A stretch of 64,000 nucleotides of DNA from Pigmentiphaga humi (GCF_900606115.1 NZ_UWPJ01000024.1:62001-126000), one strand, 5' to 3'; counted from the first letter of the stretch, positions 8,236-17,680 are shown. Made by a program: numbers and translations. The notes: a model not told the origin generated them from the letters alone.

Positions 8236-9219
8236 ATGAAAAATCGACGTTCGCAGGCAACCGTTGGAGCGTTGGCGCTGGCATTTGCAGCGGCCGCGCC
8301 CGCGAGCGAGGAGTGGCCTTCCAGACCCTTACGGATCATTGTTTCGCAAAGCGCCGGGGGCCAGGGAGACCTGTTCCTGCGGGCGCTCAGCAAGCCGCTG
8401 TCGGAGCAGCTCGGCCAGCCGGTCATCATCGAGAACCGGACGGGAGGCAATGGCGTCATTGCGGCGAACGCCTGCAAGACGGCGCGCCCGGACGGCTACA
8501 CGCTGTGCGCGTTCTACTCGGACCCTATCGTTTCGAATCCCGCGCTGTTCAAAGACCTTCAATACGATCCCAATACCGACTTCCGTCCCGTCATGCCGGT
8601 GTTTTTTTCGACACTGGTGCTGGGCACCAATCCCTCTCTGGGCGTGAAGACCGTAAAAGAGCTCGTGGAGTTCTCCAAGCGCAATCCCGGCACGCTCAAT
8701 TACGCCGCTCCGTCCTATTCGGTGTCCATCACCTTCATGGAGCGGCTCAAGCGCGAGACCGGAGCGAGCATGACCTATATCCCCTACCGCGGGGGAGGCG
8801 AGGTCACGCTGTCCATCCTGTCCGGCACGACCCCGGTGGGAATCATCAGCCTGGCAAACCTGACCAGCTACATCAAGGACGGGAAGATCGTCCCGCTGGC
8901 GGTCGATAGCGCCAAGCGCGCGCCACTGCTGCCGAACGTTCCCACCATGGCCGAATCGGGCGTCGGCTTCGAACACAGCCGCCCGTTCCGGACGTGGTTC
9001 GGCCTGTTCGCGCCGGCCGCCACCCCGGACCTTCCCGTCGATCGCGTCCATGCGAGCGTGCGCCGGGTACTCCAGGATCCCACCTTCATCCACGACGTTC
9101 TCGTTCCCAACGGACTGGAAGACATCGATTACACGCCCGCCGCCTTTGCCGCCTACATCAAGGACGACCAGGTACGCGCAAAAGAGACCTTTGCCGCTGC
9201 CGGCGTGCAAGCCCAGTAG
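8236..9219 (+). CDS. Bug/TctC-family periplasmic solute receptor
   Basis: The 327-residue protein has a Sec signal peptide (about residues 1-24, AAAAPASEEW), then the Bug fold landmarks VIIENRTGGNG, ARPDGYTL and a C-terminal helix. The first ligand loop reads QSAGGQGD rather than the common P-x-x-P/A-GG form. GAGGAG precedes ATG 8236. It is the first gene of an operon with a CocE-like hydrolase, an FAH-family protein, a VOC protein and an oxygenase reductase, so its ligand is probably the aromatic or carboxylic substrate of that pathway. No TctA/TctB membrane components are encoded nearby; many Bug proteins are orphans of this kind. Confidence 0.93.
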   Translation: MKNRRSQATVGALALAFAAAAPASEEWPSRPLRIIVSQSAGGQGDLFLRALSKPLSEQLGQPVIIENRTGGNGVIAANACKTARPDGYTLCAFYSDPIVSNPALFKDLQYDPNTDFRPVMPVFFSTLVLGTNPSLGVKTVKELVEFSKRNPGTLNYAAPSYSVSITFMERLKRETGASMTYIPYRGGGEVTLSILSGTTPVGIISLANLTSYIKDGKIVPLAVDSAKRAPLLPNVPTMAESGVGFEHSRPFRTWFGLFAPAATPDLPVDRVHASVRRVLQDPTFIHDVLVPNGLEDIDYTPAAFAAYIKDDQVRAKETFAAAGVQAQ

Positions 9220-9250
9220 CGCAGACGAACGAACCACATCGGACATCGCC

Positions 9251-10909
9251 ATGACTTCATCCCGGCCACGCGAGGCCACACTCCGCCCCACGATGACCGT
9301 CGAGATCCCCGTCCGCGATGGCGTGCGGATCGCCGCGGCCGTCTACCTGCCCGCAGGCGCGGCGCCGGCACCCGCGCTGCTGGCGGCCTCCCCCTATCGT
9401 TTCGACAACAACTCGGTCGCGCCGGCGCCCATCTTCCTGTGGCGCGAAACAGGCCCGATCGACTATTACCTGGATCATGGCTATGCATTCGTCCACATGG
9501 ACGTGCGCGGCACAGGACGCTCGGGCGGCGAATATCGCTACATGTGCCTGAAGGAACAGCAGGACCTCTACGACGTCATCGAATGGATAGGCCGCCAGGA
9601 CTGGTGCACGGGCAAGGTGGGGGGCATAGGCCAGTCTTACTACGCGCGCATGCAATGGTTCATGGGAATCCAGAACCCGCCTTCGCTCGCCTGCATCGCC
9701 CCCTTCGACGGCAACATCGATACCTATCGCAGCTCCGCCTACACCGGCGGCATTTTCGGGGAGTACCCCCTGCATTGGTACAACTCCGTCGCACGCGCGG
9801 TGAACCAATACCCGGCCGAGGGTCCCGAGCGGCTGCTGGATTGGGACTATACGGGCGAAGTGCGGCGCCATCGGCTGTACGACGATTTCTGGCGGGAACG
9901 GGCTGCGGCGGAGAACATCGACAAGATCGAGGTGCCGGTCTTCTCGATCGGAGTATGGTCCAAGGTCGACCTCCATCTGAACGGCAATATCGTGGGCTTC
10001 CAGCGCACGCGCTCGGCCAGGAAACTGCTGGTGCTGGGATCTTCCGACGTCGCCGCCGCGGTGGCTGACTATTCGAGCGAAGCATTCCACGACAAGTATC
10101 TGCGCCGCTTCTACGACCGCTGGCTCAAAGGAATCGATAACGGCGCGGATGCCGATGCCCCCGTGACCTACTTCGTGCCGGGCGCCAACCAGTTCCGGAC
10201 GGCACAGGACTGGCCGCCGGATGGAATTCATTACCAGGAATATTTCCTGGCACCCGGCCCGACCGGCTCCGTCGCCTCGCTCAACGACGGGGCACTGAGG
10301 GAAGCGCCTGCCGGCAACGATGTGCAGCCGACCACGTTCGACTATCCGAACCCGAACTGGCGGCGCGGAACCGTCGGGTTCGACTCCCAAGGGCGTCCGG
10401 ATCGCGTCCGGTACGCCCTCACCTTTACGACGGAACCGCTCGCGGACGCGCTCGAAGTCACGGGTCCGATCACGCTCGAACTGTACGCCGGCTCATCGAA
10501 CACCGACACCCAATTCATCGTCAAACTGAGCGAGCAATACGCGCAAACGGAAGCCGAACGCGCAGAAGACGCACAGCCGCGTTCACGCATCGTCAGCAAA
10601 GGATGGTTGCGGGCATCGCACCGGGCGATGGACGAAGAGCGCTCTCTGGAGCACGCCCCATGGTATCTCCATACCGATCCCCAGCCCCTCACGCCGGGCA
10701 AGGTCGAGAAACTGGTTATCGCGATCATGCCGACGGCCCATCAGTTCAAGAAGGGCAGCCGCATCCGCCTGGAGATTTCCAACGGAGACTCGCCCGTGAC
10801 CGACGCCCCGTTCCATCATGCCTACGCGCCTTGGCAAATGGGTACCGACACCATCCATCACGACCATGGGCACCCCTCGCGCCTGAGCCTGCCGGTGATG
10901 CGCCGCTGA
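9251..10909 (+). CDS. CocE/NonD-family serine hydrolase (X-Pro dipeptidyl-peptidase fold)
   Basis: The 552-residue protein has no signal peptide. An alpha/beta hydrolase domain carries the nucleophile Ser129 in GIGQSYYA, preceded by the HMDVRGTGRSGG oxyanion-side motif. The C-terminal jelly-roll domain (about residues 350-552) contains the family signature SNTDTQFIVKLSE. Relatives hydrolyse esters and amides (cocaine esterase, acylase-type enzymes). ATG 9251 is the only good start near the upstream Bug stop; its ribosome site is weak, so translational coupling is likely. In this operon it may release an aromatic acid or alcohol from an ester before the oxygenase acts, which is inference from context. 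Confidence 0.9.
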   Translation: MTSSRPREATLRPTMTVEIPVRDGVRIAAAVYLPAGAAPAPALLAASPYRFDNNSVAPAPIFLWRETGPIDYYLDHGYAFVHMDVRGTGRSGGEYRYMCLKEQQDLYDVIEWIGRQDWCTGKVGGIGQSYYARMQWFMGIQNPPSLACIAPFDGNIDTYRSSAYTGGIFGEYPLHWYNSVARAVNQYPAEGPERLLDWDYTGEVRRHRLYDDFWRERAAAENIDKIEVPVFSIGVWSKVDLHLNGNIVGFQRTRSARKLLVLGSSDVAAAVADYSSEAFHDKYLRRFYDRWLKGIDNGADADAPVTYFVPGANQFRTAQDWPPDGIHYQEYFLAPGPTGSVASLNDGALREAPAGNDVQPTTFDYPNPNWRRGTVGFDSQGRPDRVRYALTFTTEPLADALEVTGPITLELYAGSSNTDTQFIVKLSEQYAQTEAERAEDAQPRSRIVSKGWLRASHRAMDEERSLEHAPWYLHTDPQPLTPGKVEKLVIAIMPTAHQFKKGSRIRLEISNGDSPVTDAPFHHAYAPWQMGTDTIHHDHGHPSRLSLPVMRR

Positions 10910-11050
10910 TCGCCCTCCCCGTCACCGTTCGCCCGCAAGAAGTCCGGCTGCGTTCGCATCGCTGCCGAAGCGGGCGACGGAACCGCATTCCGCCTGAATC
11001 CGGCGGCGCCACACGCCGCTGAAGCCCAACCATTGCCGCGCCGCCAGCCT

Positions 11051-11995
11051 ATGCCAAACCTGTTCAAACTATGCAGCTACTCAGTCGATGAATCGGCGGA
11101 CGTCCCCGGCGTCATCGTCGAGGACATCGTCTATCCCCTGGCAGACGTTCTTCGTGCATCCAATACGGACCCGGGCCCCCTGACGGCGGTCCAGGCCCTG
11201 GCGAACTGGGCGGCTGTCGGCGCCCGCATTCGCGCATGGATGAAAGACGGGATCGAGGCCGCGCCCGGACGGCCGCTGGCGCAGATGCGCCTGACTGCGC
11301 CTTTGCTGTACCCAAGAACGATCTACTGCGCCGGCGCGAACTATGCGGACCACATCATCGAGATGGCGCGCGCAAGCGGCGACGCCGTCGACGCCGACCC
11401 CCGCGCGGCGCTTGGGCAGCCCTGGCATTTCGTCCGTCCCTCGCGCAGCTGCGTTGTCGGACCGGATGCATCCATAGCCCGTCCACCAGGTTGCGCCAAG
11501 CTCGACTGGGAAGTCGAGCTGGCCGTGGTCATGGGCGCAACCGCCAGGAACGTGACCGCGGAGCAGGCGCTGGAAAGCGTGGCCGGCTACACGATCTCCA
11601 TCGATCTGTCGGCGCGGGACCTGTCCCGCCGGCCGCAGATGGCGAAGGGATCCCCGTTCCATTACGACTGGCTGGCCCACAAAGGATTCGAAGGATCCTG
11701 CCCGCTGGGCCCCTGGATGGTTCCCGTCGAAGAGGTGGACGATCCGCAGCGGCTGTCGATCAAGCTGGCGGTCAATGGACGGACCATGCAGGACTCCAAC
11801 ACCTCTCAGATGATCTTTTCGGTGGCGGAGCAGATCGCGCATATCTCGATGTACACGACATTGCACCCGGGCGACCTCGTGCTGACGGGGACGCCGGCCG
11901 GCGTCGGCAACGCGCGCGGCAGCTTCCTTCAACCGGGCGACGAGCTCATCGCAAGCATCGAGCGCCTGGGCGCGTTGCGAGTATCCATCAAGTAA
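11051..11995 (+). CDS. Fumarylacetoacetate hydrolase (FAH) family protein
   Basis: The 314-residue protein carries the FAH fold: YCAGANYADHI near residue 100, the metal-binding acids of LDWEVELAVVMG (about 155), GYTISIDLSARD, and the C-terminal LVLTGTPAGVG. Family members cleave C-C bonds of 1,3-dioxo acids, hydrate or decarboxylate ring-cleavage products, or decarboxylate oxaloacetate. ATG 11051 is preferred over TTG 11033. It lies between the CocE hydrolase and the VOC protein and could handle the product of meta-cleavage. A second, rather different FAH protein is encoded at 19576. The 141 bases before it contain nothing notable. Confidence 0.9.
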   Translation: MPNLFKLCSYSVDESADVPGVIVEDIVYPLADVLRASNTDPGPLTAVQALANWAAVGARIRAWMKDGIEAAPGRPLAQMRLTAPLLYPRTIYCAGANYADHIIEMARASGDAVDADPRAALGQPWHFVRPSRSCVVGPDASIARPPGCAKLDWEVELAVVMGATARNVTAEQALESVAGYTISIDLSARDLSRRPQMAKGSPFHYDWLAHKGFEGSCPLGPWMVPVEEVDDPQRLSIKLAVNGRTMQDSNTSQMIFSVAEQIAHISMYTTLHPGDLVLTGTPAGVGNARGSFLQPGDELIASIERLGALRVSIK

Positions 11996-12016
11996 CCCGA
12001 CTTCTATGGAAGGACT

Positions 12017-12517
12017 ATGAGCAAGATTCGTGAAATGGTCGAGGACGCATTCGCCGATCCCAAGACCGAGAACTCGATTGTCAAGCCGTATGCGCTCACG
12101 CATGGAACCCTGGAGTCCTACAGCTTGAAGAACTCCCGCAGGTTCTACGAAAAATTCCTCGGGCTCGAGTGCGTCCAGCACGGCCCCCGCACCATTGCCG
12201 TTCGCTGTGGCTTCAAGTTCCACATCATCGCCGTCGAAGTGGGCAATGAACTGAACCCCGTTGGCTACCTGAACCACTGGGGCGTCGATGTGGCGACACG
12301 CGAAGAGGTGGATGCCGCGCATGCGGCCGCCCTGGCGATGCAGGAGGCGTTCGGCATCCGCTCGGTCACCGACGCGGTCGACCAGCACGGCGTGTACTCG
12401 TTCTACATCCAGGACCTCGATCACAACTGGTGGGAGATTCAATACTACGAAGCGGGCTACCAGCACACCGACATGTTCGAGTTCGGCGACGTATTCGACT
12501 CGTCCAAGAGCGATTGA
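12017..12517 (+). CDS. Single-domain VOC-family metalloenzyme, possible extradiol-type dioxygenase
   Basis: The 166-residue protein has one VOC unit that retains a full candidate metal triad: His in ALTHGTLE (about residue 30), His in YLNHWGVDV (about 91) and Glu in WWEIQYYE (about 144). This matches the 2-His-1-carboxylate set of type I extradiol enzymes and other VOC metalloenzymes. It begins 21 bases after the FAH gene and ends 12 bases before the reductase gene, so all three are co-transcribed. With those neighbours, ring cleavage or isomerisation of a catechol-like intermediate is the simplest reading. A glyoxalase-like role cannot be excluded. Confidence 0.82.
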   Translation: MSKIREMVEDAFADPKTENSIVKPYALTHGTLESYSLKNSRRFYEKFLGLECVQHGPRTIAVRCGFKFHIIAVEVGNELNPVGYLNHWGVDVATREEVDAAHAAALAMQEAFGIRSVTDAVDQHGVYSFYIQDLDHNWWEIQYYEAGYQHTDMFEFGDVFDSSKSD

Positions 12518-12529
12518 CCGGACTGCGCC

Positions 12530-13576
12530 ATGCGTTTGACCATTACGCTCGAACCATCCGGGCACAGCTTCCAGGCCGAGCCCGGCCAGCCGCTTCTGGC
12601 CGCCGGCCTCTCGCAGGGCATTGCATTGCCCCACAGCTGCAAGACGGGAATATGCCGCACGTGCAGGGCCCGGGTGCTGGCGGGCCAGGTGGATCCGGGC
12701 CCCGTCGCGGAAGAATATCTCTCGCCCGAGGAACGGGAGCGGGGCGTTGCGCTGCTCTGCCGGGCGACCGCCCAGTCGGATTGCATCATCGAGGTGGCCG
12801 AAGCGCCGCGCTCTTTCGACCCCGTCACCCTGCCCGCGCGGATCGCCTCGCTCTCCAGGCCGGCTCCGGACGTTGCCGTCGCCCGCTTACGGCTGCCGAT
12901 GAACAAGAAGCTGATGCTGCTTCCCGGACAATTCATCGAGATCCTTCTCGGGGACGGCCAGCGCCGCAGCTACTCCGTCGCCAACGCGCCCGGACCACAG
13001 GGAACGGGCGAGATCGAGCTGCACATACGGCGAGTGCCGAACGGGTCCTTCACTACCCAGGTCTTCGAGACGCTGAAGGCCCAGGACATGGTCCGGTTCG
13101 AAGGACCGTTCGGCAGTTTCTATCTGCGCGAAAGCGACCGCCCGATCATCATGCTGGCGAGCGGGACGGGTTTCGCTCCCATCCAGGCGATTATTCAGTC
13201 GCTCCTGCAGCGCCAGGAGCAGGGCAGCGGCGATCTTCCCTCGATTCGAATCTATTGGGGGGGACGGCGCAGGGCCGACCTCTACGCCGCCGACCGCGCC
13301 GAGAACTGGGCAGGCCTCCACCCCCGCATCCAGTTCGTTCCGGTCCTGTCGGAACCGGCTGCCGATTGTTCATGGACGGGCCGGACGGGCCTCGTACACG
13401 AGGCGGTCATGGCGGACCATCCGGAACTGGCCGGCTTCGACGTCTACGCGTGCGGCGCGCCGATCATGGTCGACGCGGCGCGCCGCGACTTCACCCGGCG
13501 ATGCGGCCTGCCCGAATCGCAGTTCTATGCGGACAGCTTCTTCACGACAGCAGAGAAATCGGGCATCCCGTCCTGA
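12530..13576 (+). CDS. Ferredoxin-FAD-NAD(P)H oxidoreductase (oxygenase electron-transfer component)
   Basis: The 348-residue protein has an N-terminal plant-type 2Fe-2S domain with Cys37, Cys42, Cys45 and Cys77 (C-x4-C-x2-C...C). A ferredoxin-reductase FAD domain (RSYSVANAP) and an NAD(P) domain (SGTGFAPI and the C-terminal YACGAPIMVD) follow. This order is that of one-component reductases such as BenC, AscD/CDP-6-deoxyglucoseen reductase and soluble-oxygenase reductases. It is the only oxygenase reductase seen in the window. The nearest oxygenase is the Rieske protein at 15817, beyond a reversed Bug gene; the second Rieske system (24440) has none. Confidence 0.92.
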   Translation: MRLTITLEPSGHSFQAEPGQPLLAAGLSQGIALPHSCKTGICRTCRARVLAGQVDPGPVAEEYLSPEERERGVALLCRATAQSDCIIEVAEAPRSFDPVTLPARIASLSRPAPDVAVARLRLPMNKKLMLLPGQFIEILLGDGQRRSYSVANAPGPQGTGEIELHIRRVPNGSFTTQVFETLKAQDMVRFEGPFGSFYLRESDRPIIMLASGTGFAPIQAIIQSLLQRQEQGSGDLPSIRIYWGGRRRADLYAADRAENWAGLHPRIQFVPVLSEPAADCSWTGRTGLVHEAVMADHPELAGFDVYACGAPIMVDAARRDFTRRCGLPESQFYADSFFTTAEKSGIPS

Positions 13577-13602
13577 TCGACAAACACGAGAGGAGACATT
13601 TC

Positions 13603-14565
13603 ATGAACAAGAAAGGCATGCTCACGACCGCCGTCTTTGCCGTTGCAGCCGTATGGGGTGCGGCCCAAGCCCAGACGGCCGCCGGCGCGCGCGCACTGAC
13701 GATCGTCGTTCCATATCCGGCGGGCGGAACCGCCGATTTGCTTCCCAGGCTGCTGGCCCCGAAGGTCCAGGCCATCCTGGGCGAGCCGGTCATCGTTCTC
13801 AACAAGCCTGGCGCGGCGGGCAATATAGGCGCCGACTATGTAGCCCAATCGCCCTCGGACGGAAAAACGCTGCTCGTGGTGCCGCCGCACTTCTTCGTGG
13901 CGGACATGCTCTACAAGCTCAAATTCTCTCCCCGGGAATTCGTGCCGATCAGCATCATGGCCAGCTACCCCAACGTGCTGCTGGTCGGCGCCAAACACGA
14001 CGCGCTGGACCTCAAGGGGTTCATCGAGTACGCCAAGACGTCGAAGGCACCGCCAACGGCCGGCTCCCCGGGAACGGGCACCAGCCAACACCTCACCGCC
14101 GAAATGCTTCGCCTCATGGCGAACTTCGACTACAGCCATATCCCCTACAAGGGATCCAGCCAGGTATTGACCGATCTGGTCGGGGGTCAGCTGGATTTCG
14201 CGTTCGACAACCTGCTTGCGGCGCAGCCGATGATCAAGGCAGGCCGCTTGAAACTCCTTGGCGTAGGCTCTGCAACCAGGAACAAGCTGTATCCGGACGT
14301 CCCCGCGATTCAAGAACTCGTCCCGGGCTTCGAATCGATCACCTGGATGGGTATCGCCGCGGCGCCAGGCACGCCCGATGCCATCGCGGAACGCCTGAGC
14401 CGGGCCTTCCAGCAAGCAGCGCGCTCACCTGAAATAAGCCGTCAGATCGAAGACATGCAGGCGGAAGTGGTCGGCAGTTCGTCTGCGGATATGGCTGCTA
14501 TCGTGCGTCAGAACATCGAGCTCTGGTCCAAGGTCATCAAGACGGCGAACGTGACGCTCGAATAG
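13603..14565 (+). CDS. Bug/TctC-family periplasmic solute receptor
   Basis: The 320-residue protein begins MNKKGMLTTAV with a signal peptide cleaved after about residue 23 (AAQAQT). The landmarks VVPYPAGG, GEPVIVLNKPGAAGN and SHIPYKGSSQ are present. The usual PDGYT loop is PSDGKTLL here, a divergence close to the ligand site. GAGAGGAG precedes ATG 13603. It ends the operon begun at 8236, which thus carries receptors at both ends, and it converges on a third receptor gene at 14619-15587. Confidence 0.93.
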   Translation: MNKKGMLTTAVFAVAAVWGAAQAQTAAGARALTIVVPYPAGGTADLLPRLLAPKVQAILGEPVIVLNKPGAAGNIGADYVAQSPSDGKTLLVVPPHFFVADMLYKLKFSPREFVPISIMASYPNVLLVGAKHDALDLKGFIEYAKTSKAPPTAGSPGTGTSQHLTAEMLRLMANFDYSHIPYKGSSQVLTDLVGGQLDFAFDNLLAAQPMIKAGRLKLLGVGSATRNKLYPDVPAIQELVPGFESITWMGIAAAPGTPDAIAERLSRAFQQAARSPEISRQIEDMQAEVVGSSSADMAAIVRQNIELWSKVIKTANVTLE

Positions 14566-14618
14566 CGCAGTAGCGCCGCCCCCAGGGACGAACCCCGCAA
14601 GGCGCCGGTACGCGGCAA

Positions 14619-15587
14619 TCAATCGATCTTCAAGTTCGCCTCTTTCGTCATGCGCTGGTACATGGCATAGATTTTTGCCGAAAGCGGACCGAACTCCGAA
14701 GCCGGAACCGGTGTCGCTTCATAGCCGGCCGCCTTGAGCGCGGAGCGCACCATGGGTGTTTCCATGGCTTTGCGGGCTTCGGTGTCGATCCGCGACACGA
14801 CTGGCGCCGGCAGCCCTGCCGGGCCCAGCAGGCCGACCGAGGTATCGGGCATGACCAGCCCCTGGATGCCGCTCTCCCCGAAGGTGGGAATATCGGGATA
14901 GGATGCGCTGCGGTGCGAATCGGTTACCGCCAGCGCCTTCAGCTTGCCCGCCTGGATGAAAGGCAGCACGGTCGACAAACCCAGGATCCCCACATTGATC
15001 CGGCCGCCTACCAGATCGGTCAAGGCCTGGCTTCCTCCTTTGTAGGCAACGTGCACCAGGTTGGCCTGGGTGCGCAGGGCGATCATTTCGCCGGTCAGGT
15101 GCTGCTGCGTGCCGGTGCCGGCCGTGACGTAGTCGAGCCCTTGCGGCGTCTTTTTCGAAAGAGCGACCAACTCGGCCAGATTGCCGACGGGGAGCGATAC
15201 GTGCACCACGACTACCACGGGCGCCCGCGCGGCCAATACGATAGGCGTGAAGTCCTTGACGGGATCGTAGGTGGGGCTCTTGGTAAGCAGCGGCGTCAGG
15301 TAGTGCGAACTGGTGGTGCACAGCAAGGTATAGCCGTCGGCCGGCGCGGCCGCGACGACCGACGCGCCCACCATGCCGGAAGCCCCCGCGCGGTTTTCGA
15401 TCACGACCTGCTGGCCGAGCTGCTCGGACATCTGCTGCGCCAGCGGACGAGCGAAGTTATCGACGATTCCGCCAGCGCTGTAGGGAACGACCAGGCGGAT
15501 CGCCTTGGCCGGGTAATCGGACTGCTGGGCGCGCGCCGCCAATGGACAGGCGGCGCCGACGGCAAGAAAAGCACGACGGCTGAACAT
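14619..15587 (-). CDS. Bug/TctC-family periplasmic solute receptor
   Basis: The 322-residue protein starts MFSRRAFLAVGAACPLAARAQ, with an RR pair followed by a hydrophobic stretch, so export could be by Sec or Tat. Bug landmarks include VVPYSAGG, QQVVIENRAGASG and PADGYTLL. It converges on the receptor at 13603 with 53 bases between stops and is divergent from the Rieske oxygenase at 15817. It may therefore be co-induced with the oxygenase from the shared 15588-15816 region. It is clearly distinct in sequence from its tail-to-tail neighbour. Confidence 0.93.
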   Translation of the reverse strand: MFSRRAFLAVGAACPLAARAQQSDYPAKAIRLVVPYSAGGIVDNFARPLAQQMSEQLGQQVVIENRAGASGMVGASVVAAAPADGYTLLCTTSSHYLTPLLTKSPTYDPVKDFTPIVLAARAPVVVVVHVSLPVGNLAELVALSKKTPQGLDYVTAGTGTQQHLTGEMIALRTQANLVHVAYKGGSQALTDLVGGRINVGILGLSTVLPFIQAGKLKALAVTDSHRSASYPDIPTFGESGIQGLVMPDTSVGLLGPAGLPAPVVSRIDTEARKAMETPMVRSALKAAGYEATPVPASEFGPLSAKIYAMYQRMTKEANLKID

Positions 15588-15816
15588 GATGTCTCCTTTT
15601 TAGTGTCTTCTTCCCTCTGGCCAGCACACCAGGTCGCGGCCTCGTCGACCAGCCCGAATCGCAATATCCGACAAACCTTTGAACGCGTCAATCAGTCTTT
15701 CAACCATTCGAATGATTTTTTTAAACAACTGATTTACTTCCCTATTCGCCTGATCAATAATGGCCGGGAACGAACATCGCTACATGAGTCGGAAGACCAG
15801 GAAAGGAGACTGCAGC
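15588..15816. promoter_or_regulatory. Divergent promoter region with small palindrome
   Basis: This AT-richer stretch lies between the reversed Bug gene and the Rieske oxygenase. It contains the palindrome CATTCGAATG (15705-15714) followed by a T-run and A/T-rich bases to about 15770. The AAAGGAG ribosome site for GTG 15817 is at 15802-15808. A regulator site is likely but no family-specific operator can be assigned. Confidence 0.4.
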
Positions 15817-17220
15817 GTGACGAGTTCAGGAAAGCCGGACCGCGCGGCGCGCAAACTCGCCTTCTCGGGTTATCACAATCGGCCCGCTGAAGGAGCCGAC
15901 ACGTTTCTGACGGCCGTCGGCCCCGGCACGCCCTGCGGCGAATACATGCGGCGCTTCTGGCATCCGTTCATGCTTGCCTCGGAACTGGACGACCTGCCGG
16001 TCCCGGTCCGGCTTCTCGGCGAAGACCTGGTCGTCTTCCGCGACCGGTCCGGACGGCTCGGCCTTCTTCACAGGTACTGCATACACCGCGGGGTTTCCCT
16101 GGAATTCGGCATCATTGCCGAGCAAGGCATACGGTGCTGTTACCACGGCTGGCACTTCGACATCGACGGCACCGTCCTCGAAACGCCCGCCGAACCTTCG
16201 ACCAGCCGCATCAGGCACGATTTCTGTCAGGGCGCCTATCGGGTGGTCGAACGGCACGGCCTGCTGTTTGCCTACATGGGGCCGCCCGGGGAAACGCCCG
16301 AGTTCCCGCTCTACGACACGTTCGCCTTCGAAGACGACAAGCTGGCGCCGTTCAAGATGAACGTTCCCTGCAACTGGCTGCAGATCACCGAGAACGCTTG
16401 CGATCCCATCCACAACGCGTTTCTGCATGCGATCGTCAGCGGGCAGCAATTCGCTCCGGCCTTCAAGGTCATGCCAGCGCTCGACTTCCTGCGCACGCCG
16501 CAGGGCTTCCTGTCGATGGCAACGCGCAAGGTGGGGGAATTCGTATTCCTGCGCGCCGGGGAAATCATCTTCCCCAACGTGGCCCAGTTCCCCACCGGCA
16601 CCAATCCCGTCCGAGAAGAGTCCGTGCTCGGGCATCCCACGCTGACACGCTGGGCCGTGCCATTGGACGACTACCATTCCCTCTATATCGGCGCCGTGCA
16701 TATCAATCCATACAGCCGGGCGCGCAGCGAACGGCTCGAGGACTATGGGGTCGACAAGCTGCCCTTCATCGGCCAGACCGCCGATCGGCCCTACCATGAG
16801 CGGCAGCTCGAGCCGGGCGACTACGATGCGATGGTCAGCCCGGGCCCCATCGTGAACCGCAGCAACGAGCACCTGGGCACGGCGGACCGCGGCGTGGTCC
16901 AGTTCAGGCGCATGCTGGCGGCGGCCATCAAGGCGGTCCAGGCCGGCCAGGCGCCCGAACTGCCCAGGCTCCCGGAGCATGGCAGGCCGGTAGTCACCTA
17001 TGCCCACGAGACCGTTCTCCGGCTGCCGCATGGGAATGCCCTGGCAGACCAGAAGGCGGTGGCGGAGTTCGGCGCCCGCGCGGCGCAGGTTTTCATCGAC
17101 CTCGACATGCGCGCTTCGGTCGAGCGGAACGCCCGCGCCGCCGATAAAATACGCAACGCGCTCGACGAGTTCTGTATGCGCGAAGCCGCTTCGCAGGCAG
17201 GCCAGGAGGCCGCAACATGA
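15817..17220 (+). CDS. Rieske 2Fe-2S oxygenase, phthalate 4,5-dioxygenase-like alpha subunit
   Basis: The 467-residue protein starts at GTG 15817, chosen because AAAGGAG sits at the right distance. The Rieske centre uses Cys88, His90, Cys107 and His110. The mononuclear iron site is in ENACDPIHNAFLH (Asp196, His199, His204), the usual D-x2-H-x4-H pattern. The type (single alpha subunit, RFWHPFMLASEL near the start) is that of phthalate, phenoxybenzoate and vanillate oxygenases, which hydroxylate or O-demethylate aromatic acids. A small subunit is not expected. Electrons could come from the reductase at 12530. It is followed without gap by a Rid protein. Confidence 0.92.
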   Translation: MTSSGKPDRAARKLAFSGYHNRPAEGADTFLTAVGPGTPCGEYMRRFWHPFMLASELDDLPVPVRLLGEDLVVFRDRSGRLGLLHRYCIHRGVSLEFGIIAEQGIRCCYHGWHFDIDGTVLETPAEPSTSRIRHDFCQGAYRVVERHGLLFAYMGPPGETPEFPLYDTFAFEDDKLAPFKMNVPCNWLQITENACDPIHNAFLHAIVSGQQFAPAFKVMPALDFLRTPQGFLSMATRKVGEFVFLRAGEIIFPNVAQFPTGTNPVREESVLGHPTLTRWAVPLDDYHSLYIGAVHINPYSRARSERLEDYGVDKLPFIGQTADRPYHERQLEPGDYDAMVSPGPIVNRSNEHLGTADRGVVQFRRMLAAAIKAVQAGQAPELPRLPEHGRPVVTYAHETVLRLPHGNALADQKAVAEFGARAAQVFIDLDMRASVERNARAADKIRNALDEFCMREAASQAGQEAAT

Positions 17221-17624
17221 CATCGGAGCCGATCCGGCACATCTGTCTCGCCGATGTCGACCACGGCAAATGGCCGGCCCCGCGCGCGAGCGCCGTGGTC
17301 GTCGCCGGCGGCCTGGCCCACGTGTCGGGCTTGCGAGCCACCGACCCGCACGATGCGCGCACACCGATCCCCGAGTTCGTCGAGGATCAGGTCGAGCGCA
17401 TTTTCTCGAATCTCGACCGGCTGCTTCGGCATGCCGACCTGTCCCGGGAACGGCTGGTAGCCGCCCGCTGCTACGTCGTCGACTTCGACCGCCTGTATGC
17501 GCGCGTGGCCGGCGCATGGTCGAATTGCATCGGCCCCGGACCCGGCCCCGCGTTCACCTGCGTGGGCGTCGAACGGCTGGCGCGCGGCGCATTGGTCGAA
17601 ATGGATTTCATCGTTGCCGCCTGA
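17217..17624 (+). CDS. RidA/YjgF-family protein
   Basis: The 135-residue protein overlaps the oxygenase stop (ATGA), so the two are translationally coupled. Features of the Rid fold are VVVAGGLAHVSGL, the helix with QVERIFSNLDRLL, ARCYVVDFD and the C-terminal LVEMDFIVAA. The arginine that binds the carboxylate in enamine deaminases of the RidA subgroup (normally before the last strands, in a CxR-type motif) is not obvious: the region reads AFTCVGVERL. It may be a Rid subfamily member that hydrolyses or isomerises a ring-cleavage intermediate, as known in nitro- and amino-aromatic pathways. Confidence 0.85.
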   Translation: MTSEPIRHICLADVDHGKWPAPRASAVVVAGGLAHVSGLRATDPHDARTPIPEFVEDQVERIFSNLDRLLRHADLSRERLVAARCYVVDFDRLYARVAGAWSNCIGPGPGPAFTCVGVERLARGALVEMDFIVAA

Positions 17625-17680
17625 CGGCGCGCAAGCCGCAGCGGCGCGTTCCCCATCCCTATTCAAGGATATTGCTCACC

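Noticed and set aside
14566-14618. A terminator between the convergent Bug genes
   Set aside because: Only a five-base stem (GCGCC/GGCGC) with a long loop is present, too weak to report.
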